Positions 40,221-45,116 of a DNA stretch of 45,116 bases are shown here, in pieces. The number at the start of each line of letters is the position of its first letter. Position 1 is the first letter of the stretch. The DNA lies in assembly GCF_036516575.1 (NCBI RefSeq), contig NZ_DATBTY010000077.1, positions 1 to 45,116 on the forward strand, in the 5' to 3' direction. The notes under the pieces were generated by a model. That model searched no databases. It saw only the letters and a list, made by a program, of their open reading frames with translations, and was not told the origin of the DNA. The stretch is from Cerasibacillus sp036516575 (GTDB lineage: Bacteria > Bacillota > Bacilli > Bacillales > Amphibacillaceae). The position numbers and the translations under genes are program-made.

Positions 40221-42359
40221 ATGCAAGATGAAATAAAAGCACTGGCGAAGCGGGTTTCAGATTTAGAGAAAGAAGTGGCATCATTAAAACGTCAATTAGT
40301 CCATACCAAGATTGAGCAAACTGAAATCGAGTCAAAAGAGGAAACGCCACTATTGAAACTAGATCCGGTCAAAGAAATAGTCACACAAGCTACAGGAAAA
40401 ATGGTACATACGACACAGCCATCATCAGACTTTATAACAATCAAACGACCGGTGGAACAGTCGCCACCCCCAGCTCCAACACCAAAAAAAGAAGTAAATC
40501 TTGAAAAATTATTGGGTATTTGGCTACCACGTGTTTTTATGTTTGTTCTTATATTGGGTGTCCTTTGGGGATTGAAACTAGGAATTGATCAAGGTTGGAT
40601 TTCCCCTGCTGTGCGCATTGCGATGGGGTATGCTGCTACCGCTATTTTATATTATTTAGGGATGCGGTATGTGAAACAAAGTAAAAAAATGTTTGGTTTA
40701 ACACTTTTAGGCGGTTTAATCGCATTGGGAATTTTAACGACGTTTGCAGCCCATCATTTGTACGGATTTTTTAATTTTGCCGTGGCGTTTTTAATAGGTG
40801 TCGCTTATATCGTACTTGGATTGTATTTATCAAAAAAGACCCGCTCAGAAACATTAACAATCTTCTCAGCAATCGCGGGTTTTTTATTGCCGTTCTTGTT
40901 AGAAGGCGGCGAAGCATCCGCAATTCAATTTTTTGCTTATATTACATTACTGTTTGTCTCATTATTCTATATGTCACTTAATCAAAAGCATAAAATATCG
41001 TTTTATATCACATTTTTATTGTTTCATTTAACATTACTTTTCTATTCAGTGATTGGGATGAGTTTTAATGACAAACACATTCTCGTCATCTCGGTTTTGG
41101 TTCAGCATCTTTGTTTATTAATTTTTTACTTGGATCGCCGGGTTTCCAAACAAGTTTTTACTGAAACATTAATTTATACGAATACGGTCTTTACTGTGTT
41201 TTGGGTACAGTTACTTGACCAACCATTTGACACGATGACTTACGGGATGATTGCTGTTTTTTATACTGTTCTAGCGGCTAATGCCTTTGTTAAAAAACAT
41301 AGTAATTTTCAAGGTATTTTTTCAGCTGTAGCAATATTTGTTATCAGTGTCTTTATTCTCTCATTTGATTTAGACAATGAACAAGTGAAATTAATCTTAT
41401 TATTGATTAACGGATCGGTTGGTTTATGGGTCGGGCTACGTTATCAGACGATACGTACAATTGTTATGAGTTCAATCATTTACGGGATATCGGGATTAGT
41501 CGTTTTGAATGGAATTAATATCGAATATTTTGTTTCATTGGAGCATCTCGTTTGGATCATGTTCTTATTAACGCTCGCTTTTATTTACTATTCGCTTTAT
41601 CAATTTGTTCCATTGTTTAAGAAAGGAAACATAACATCAATTGATGCTGGTTTAATTGGCGGGCAAATTATTTCCTTAATTTACATTGCTCAACTAGCTC
41701 ATCTCTTTGTATTGAATCAAAATTGGCTCTCCTTTACGGCGTTTCATTTCTATGCACTTGTGTTTATCATTGTGCTAGCATTTATGTATTATCTCCACAA
41801 GTGGCGACATGGAAAGTATGTCACATATGCTTCAATGATAGAATATTTTATACTTGGCTTAGCTTTAATCGCACGGCCAATTTATGATTGGTATGATCTG
41901 GAATGGTTTGAGTTTAATCTAGCGGTGCAAATCATTTATGTCACATTGTTGACGCTGGCGTTTATTATGCTAGTAAGAAAAAAGTCAACCAATGCTTTTC
42001 AAGGACTAATGGATAAAATACCTACCTTTGCTGTTGTGATGCAGATTGTGCATTTTATCTTTTTAAATAAATGGTATTTTGCCATTACAAATGCTTATCA
42101 ATGGGACCGGGAATATGTCTTTTTTGTCCATACGTTTATTTGGTTCTTGTTCGCATTTTTATCCATTTCCATTGGCAGAAAAATGAAGTGGAAACCTGTC
42201 ACCATTCTCGGATCTGTTCTCATTGGATTAAGCTTATTTAAGCTCTTCTTTATTGATTTAGCGAATATTTCTATTTTCATTCGTGCAATATTGTTTATCG
42301 TTGTTGGGCTTATTGGCTTATTGTATTCGCGGACGCTCATTAAAGAGGATGGGAAATAA
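40221..42359 (+). CDS. DUF2339 polytopic membrane protein
   Basis: 712 residues from ATG 40221, which follows GAGGTGAGAAGA. An N-terminal coiled coil (MQDEIKALAKRVSDLEKEVA...) and a Pro-rich linker (residues 15-95) lead to LEKLLGIWLPRVFMFVLILG, the conserved entry of DUF2339 proteins (usually IG.xWLNRIGI). About 18-20 membrane helices fill the rest, with GYAATAILYYLGMRYVKQSK and a C-terminal FFIDLANISIFIRAILFIVV segment that is also family-typical. No enzymatic residue is recognised, and the role of this family is unknown. It is a single-gene unit with its own promoter and terminator. Confidence 0.85.
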   Translation: MQDEIKALAKRVSDLEKEVASLKRQLVHTKIEQTEIESKEETPLLKLDPVKEIVTQATGKMVHTTQPSSDFITIKRPVEQSPPPAPTPKKEVNLEKLLGIWLPRVFMFVLILGVLWGLKLGIDQGWISPAVRIAMGYAATAILYYLGMRYVKQSKKMFGLTLLGGLIALGILTTFAAHHLYGFFNFAVAFLIGVAYIVLGLYLSKKTRSETLTIFSAIAGFLLPFLLEGGEASAIQFFAYITLLFVSLFYMSLNQKHKISFYITFLLFHLTLLFYSVIGMSFNDKHILVISVLVQHLCLLIFYLDRRVSKQVFTETLIYTNTVFTVFWVQLLDQPFDTMTYGMIAVFYTVLAANAFVKKHSNFQGIFSAVAIFVISVFILSFDLDNEQVKLILLLINGSVGLWVGLRYQTIRTIVMSSIIYGISGLVVLNGINIEYFVSLEHLVWIMFLLTLAFIYYSLYQFVPLFKKGNITSIDAGLIGGQIISLIYIAQLAHLFVLNQNWLSFTAFHFYALVFIIVLAFMYYLHKWRHGKYVTYASMIEYFILGLALIARPIYDWYDLEWFEFNLAVQIIYVTLLTLAFIMLVRKKSTNAFQGLMDKIPTFAVVMQIVHFIFLNKWYFAITNAYQWDREYVFFVHTFIWFLFAFLSISIGRKMKWKPVTILGSVLIGLSLFKLFFIDLANISIFIRAILFIVVGLIGLLYSRTLIKEDGK

Positions 42360-42371
42360 CTTTATAATAGA

Positions 42372-42405
42372 AGAGGGCGGGCAGATGATATGTCTGCTCT
42401 TTTTG
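42372..42405 (+). terminator. Terminator of the DUF2339 gene
   Basis: GCAGA-TGATATG-TCTGC with outer AGAG/CTCT pairing and a TTTTT tail. Confidence 0.75.
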
Positions 42406-42425
42406 TATAAAAGAGAGGGATAACG

Positions 42426-42740
42426 TTGGGAGTAAAGTATGTTGTATTAGATAAAATGCCTCGTACTGATTTAATGGAAGGTATCAGTCTCCATCAAAAT
42501 GTATTCGGAGCCGATAACTTGGTTAATAAAATCAAAGACAAACAGAAGTTATTATTTAATCTTGCATTAGACGGTGAAAAATTAGTTGGATATAAGATTG
42601 GCTATGAGCTTGATAAAAATAAGTTCTATAGCTGGCTAGGTGGGGTAGATTCTCATTATAGAGGACACGGTATTGCAGGTAATTAAAAGCTTTTTGTCAA
42701 TCAATTGGTGTATATAAGCTTAAGGTGTAATCATGTGACA
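42426..42740 (+). pseudogene. Truncated and frameshifted GNAT acetyltransferase gene
   Basis: TTG 42426, after AGAGAGGGATAACG, opens a normal GNAT N-terminal half with GEKLVGYKIGYELDKNKFYS, then WLGGVDSHYRGHGIAG, and stops at 42684. The acetyl-CoA-binding signature HYRGHGIAG is intact, but the following helix (AFCQSIGVYKLKV) is found in another frame at 42690-42730 and again hits a stop. The last third of a typical ~150-residue GNAT is not seen in any frame. It is a broken gene. Confidence 0.75.
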
Positions 42741-42772
42741 AATAAATAGATGCCGGAAAATATCGTCTGTGC

Positions 42773-42930
42773 TCATTCATAATAATTTTCAGCGTCATAG
42801 GCTTTAGCCTTTTCAACGAAATCTTCGAGTTCACTTTTGTCAGTATCAACCGGATTTTCTGATTTAGAAGTCGCTCTTCAGTTTTGAATAATTCACCAAT
42901 TGCTTCTTGTGAAAGTCTAAAATAGCAAAT
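42773..42930 (-). pseudogene. Coding remnant of unknown family
   Basis: On the minus strand LSQEAIGELFKTEERLLN is followed, one frame over, by SENPVDTDKSELEDFVEKAK and AYDAENYYE with a stop at 42773. The amino-acid make-up is protein-like, but there is no start and a frameshift splits it. The family is not recognised; an RhuM-like origin crossed my mind but cannot be supported. Confidence 0.35.
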
Positions 42931-43082
42931 GCTTATGTCTAACTAATGATAACTAAGGTTGAAAAGTAATTATATCTGTGTAAATAACTAAATAAACGTA
43001 TTATGTTAAAATGAGGTAACAAATGTTAGTATTGAAAATATAGGATAATATGAAAAATTGTAACATGCCGGGGAGAATTCAT

Positions 43083-44327
43083 ATGGCAAAGCAAATACAA
43101 AGTTGGAAGAATCCAGCTATTTTATTAATGTCGATTGGAATATCTAGCATAGGTAACTTCATTTACTTAGTTGCAATTAATATAATCGTCTATCAGTTGA
43201 CAGAGTCAGCAGCGGCTGTAGCAGGGCTGTGGATTATTGGTCCGTTAACGAATATTGTAACGAAATTTTGGACGGGAAGTTTCATAGATTATCGTAGCAA
43301 GAGAAAAATCATGATGGTGACGTATGTAATTAGGGCAGTGTTTATCTGTATGATTCCATTGGCGCCTAATATGGCAATTATCTATGGGATACTTGTTGTC
43401 TTAAGTGTGGCAAATGCATTTTTCACCCCGTCATCAATGACGTATGCAACGATTATTGTTCCTAAAGAAAAACGGAAACGCTTTAATTCAATTCGTTCGT
43501 TTGCAACTTCAGGAGCATTTATTGTCGGACCTGCTATTGGTGGCTCGCTAATCTTATTAACATCTGTTGAAACGACTTTATGGATTAATGCCTTATTCTT
43601 TGTTATCTCAGCTGGCTGTTTATTATTTTTACCGGAAAAAGAAAAGATTGATAAAGACACGATTCCGTCATTGACTATTAAACAAGTGATTCGTGACTTT
43701 ACCGTCGTTCAGGGGTTTATGAAGGCAAATCGATATGTCTTTTTTATTTATCTCGGCTTTGTTATGATTATGATTTTTTCCTTTGCGATGGATGCACAAG
43801 AAGTCGTTTTCACGCAACAGATCATCGGTCTTTCCGAAATGGAATATAGTTTGTTAGTTAGTATCACAGGAATTGGGTCTGTTGTCGGTGCTGTTTTACT
43901 ATCCATTTTTTCTAATAAATTATCACTCAGATACATGATTGTCATCGGCCTTATCATGATGACGATAGGTTATGTCATTTATGCATTTTCGTGGTCTTTC
44001 GCATCGATTGTTGTTGGGTTTGTTATCTTGGGATTTTTTAATGTCTTTTTAAATGCAGGGATGATGACTTTTTATCAAAATAATGTCTCCGTTGAAGTCA
44101 TGGGAAGAGTGACAAGCATTTTTCAACTGATTCAAAGTGTGATTCAAGTTGTCTTTATTCTTGCCGTTGGGTTTGCAGGAGATCTTGTGTCACTGCGTGT
44201 AACAATTGTCAGTTTATCACTTGTCATGCTGTTGTTATCTTCTGTTTTTTCGTACGTTGTATTGAAACCTGCCAAGAAGATTTTTTATCAAGAGGTCGAA
44301 GAGGAAGGGGCAATAAAGATAAAATAA
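43083..44327 (+). CDS. MFS transporter (MefA/EntS-like exporter group)
   Basis: 414 residues from ATG 43083, set by CGGGGAGAA; an ATG 33 bases earlier lacks a site. Twelve membrane helices; motif-A-like loop FIDYRSKRKIMMV after helix 2 and a repeat-like KLSLRYMIV loop in the second half. This matches the MFS_3 group of drug and siderophore exporters. Nothing nearby suggests the substrate. A lone gene between degenerate sequence and a hairpin. Confidence 0.88.
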   Translation: MAKQIQSWKNPAILLMSIGISSIGNFIYLVAINIIVYQLTESAAAVAGLWIIGPLTNIVTKFWTGSFIDYRSKRKIMMVTYVIRAVFICMIPLAPNMAIIYGILVVLSVANAFFTPSSMTYATIIVPKEKRKRFNSIRSFATSGAFIVGPAIGGSLILLTSVETTLWINALFFVISAGCLLFLPEKEKIDKDTIPSLTIKQVIRDFTVVQGFMKANRYVFFIYLGFVMIMIFSFAMDAQEVVFTQQIIGLSEMEYSLLVSITGIGSVVGAVLLSIFSNKLSLRYMIVIGLIMMTIGYVIYAFSWSFASIVVGFVILGFFNVFLNAGMMTFYQNNVSVEVMGRVTSIFQLIQSVIQVVFILAVGFAGDLVSLRVTIVSLSLVMLLLSSVFSYVVLKPAKKIFYQEVEEEGAIKIK

Positions 44328-44504
44328 ACAGGTCTATTGGCATGGTTTACTCTCTCATTATTTTTTGTGAAACAACTTAAAAGTTGCAAGCTTTCTTTTG
44401 CAATAAATATATCACTATAACCATGATTGATGAAATAAACTCACAACTTTAGGACTATTTACATATTACTCAATCTACACTAATATTGAGAAAGTGTTTT
44501 GAAT

Positions 44505-44540
44505 GAAAGTGAACGAGGTGACATCTGACCTTTCACTTTC
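44505..44540. other. Hairpin between the MFS gene and the lipoprotein gene
   Basis: GAAAGTGAA pairs with TTCACTTTC (9 bp), extended by AGGT/ACCT inside. The following TTCGTTTTC is only weakly terminator-like. It could instead be a leader structure of the downstream gene. Confidence 0.5.
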
Positions 44541-44605
44541 TTCGTTTTCGCTTAAAGTCAGCTTTAGGTTCAAAACTCAAAGTAGCGATTGAAAGGAAGG
44601 GTATA

Positions 44606-45106
44606 GTGAAAAAAACCGCGTTAGCACTGACGACTGCTTTATTATTTTTGTCGGGCTGTATTCAGATTGTTAGTTCTAAGAAACAAGAAGCTATCGTAGA
44701 TTTTGTAAATGAAGAGGTCGGTCAAATAGCGGCTATTGAAGAGGAAGCTAAGCAGCACTTACAAGGTATTTTAGGTGATCAATCAGGAACGGATGATCAG
44801 CTATATGACGTTTATGTTAATGATGTTATTCCTCTTTATAAAAAAGCGCTTGAAAAGGGACAAAAGATTGAGCCCACGATTGCTGAATTAAATGAGCCAC
44901 ATGAAATACTTGTTAGAGCACTTGAATCATATTTGGATGCTTTCGAAACACAAGTTAAAGCAATTGAAGAAAATGACGACAGTTTAACTGAGAAAGCACT
45001 TTTATTGGAACAAGAATATGTCGACTTAGTTAATGAATACCATAAAATAATGGAAGAATTAGCAAAAGAACATAGCGTTGAATATGAAGCGAATCAGAAT
45101 GAATAG
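44606..45106 (+). CDS. Lipoprotein with helical domain, unknown function
   Basis: 166 residues, GTG start after GAAAGGAAGGG. Signal peptide and lipobox are clear (LTTALLFLSGCIQIVSS, LSGC). The mature part is acidic and nearly all helix (DFVNEEVGQIAAIEEEAKQH ... EEYVDLVNEYHKIMEELAKE), probably a helical bundle or coiled coil on the outer membrane surface. No named family is recognised with confidence. It is complete; the window ends 10 bases after its stop. Confidence 0.8.
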   Translation: MKKTALALTTALLFLSGCIQIVSSKKQEAIVDFVNEEVGQIAAIEEEAKQHLQGILGDQSGTDDQLYDVYVNDVIPLYKKALEKGQKIEPTIAELNEPHEILVRALESYLDAFETQVKAIEENDDSLTEKALLLEQEYVDLVNEYHKIMEELAKEHSVEYEANQNE

Positions 45107-45116
45107 TTTATGATAC

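Overview
The window is AT-rich DNA from a low-GC Gram-positive bacterium, most likely a member of the Bacillaceae. The evidence is strong AGGAGG-type ribosome-binding sites, frequent TTG and GTG starts, lipoprotein lipoboxes, a sortase-anchored surface protein, an LtaS-type lipoteichoic-acid synthase relative, PlsY, AhpC/AhpF, and an LXG toxin. I cannot name the species. No rRNA, tRNA or CRISPR array was seen.

Layout. 1-437 is the end of a DegV-type fatty-acid-binding protein. It is followed by an array of 104-bp repeats (891-1290), a GntP-family permease and a 1208-residue cell-wall-anchored metallophosphoesterase ending in LPNTA. At 6474-8897 a lipoprotein gene is split by a TnpB-type IS200/IS605 element (6828-8395). 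The insertion can be undone in silico: TTTAT on the left, TTCAA as the right end, and the two gene halves rejoin in frame. From 9.8 to 24.2 kb lies an accessory, defence-rich stretch. It holds an orphan LXG toxin with a lipoprotein partner, a NERD-HRDC protein, a nuclease-DUF2075 helicase, a broken YgjP-type metallopeptidase and a dGTPase. A two-domain AhpD-like protein follows. Its 3' end and terminator recur 4.44 kb downstream, bracketing a bacteriocin-type ABC/DUF1430 export module. Remnants of a DUF262 gene, a DUF1643 gene and a zinc-ribbon gene close the stretch.

24.6-30.5 kb is a four-gene operon (AbgT-type transporter, S9 peptidase, M20 amidohydrolase, winged-helix regulator) that looks built to import and hydrolyse peptides or amidated amino acids. 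An 11-bp inverted repeat follows its promoter. 31.0-35.0 kb is a tightly coupled trio: a PlsY paralogue, an N-acyltransferase/class V aminotransferase fusion, and an LtaS-family phosphoglycerol transferase. This is the best candidate in the window for an undescribed biosynthetic system, probably for an acylated amino-lipid or modified envelope polymer. An array of nine 52-bp hairpin repeats follows.

35.5-45.1 kb holds a HIT protein, a type I toxin-antitoxin locus (27-residue holin-like toxin and convergent antisense RNA), ahpC-ahpF with a possible PerR box, a DUF2339 membrane protein, an MFS exporter and a lipoprotein. Several decayed genes lie among them. The number of decayed lipoprotein and accessory genes suggests active turnover of small accessory loci in this chromosome segment. 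All calls come from reading the sequence and from family knowledge; no searches were run.
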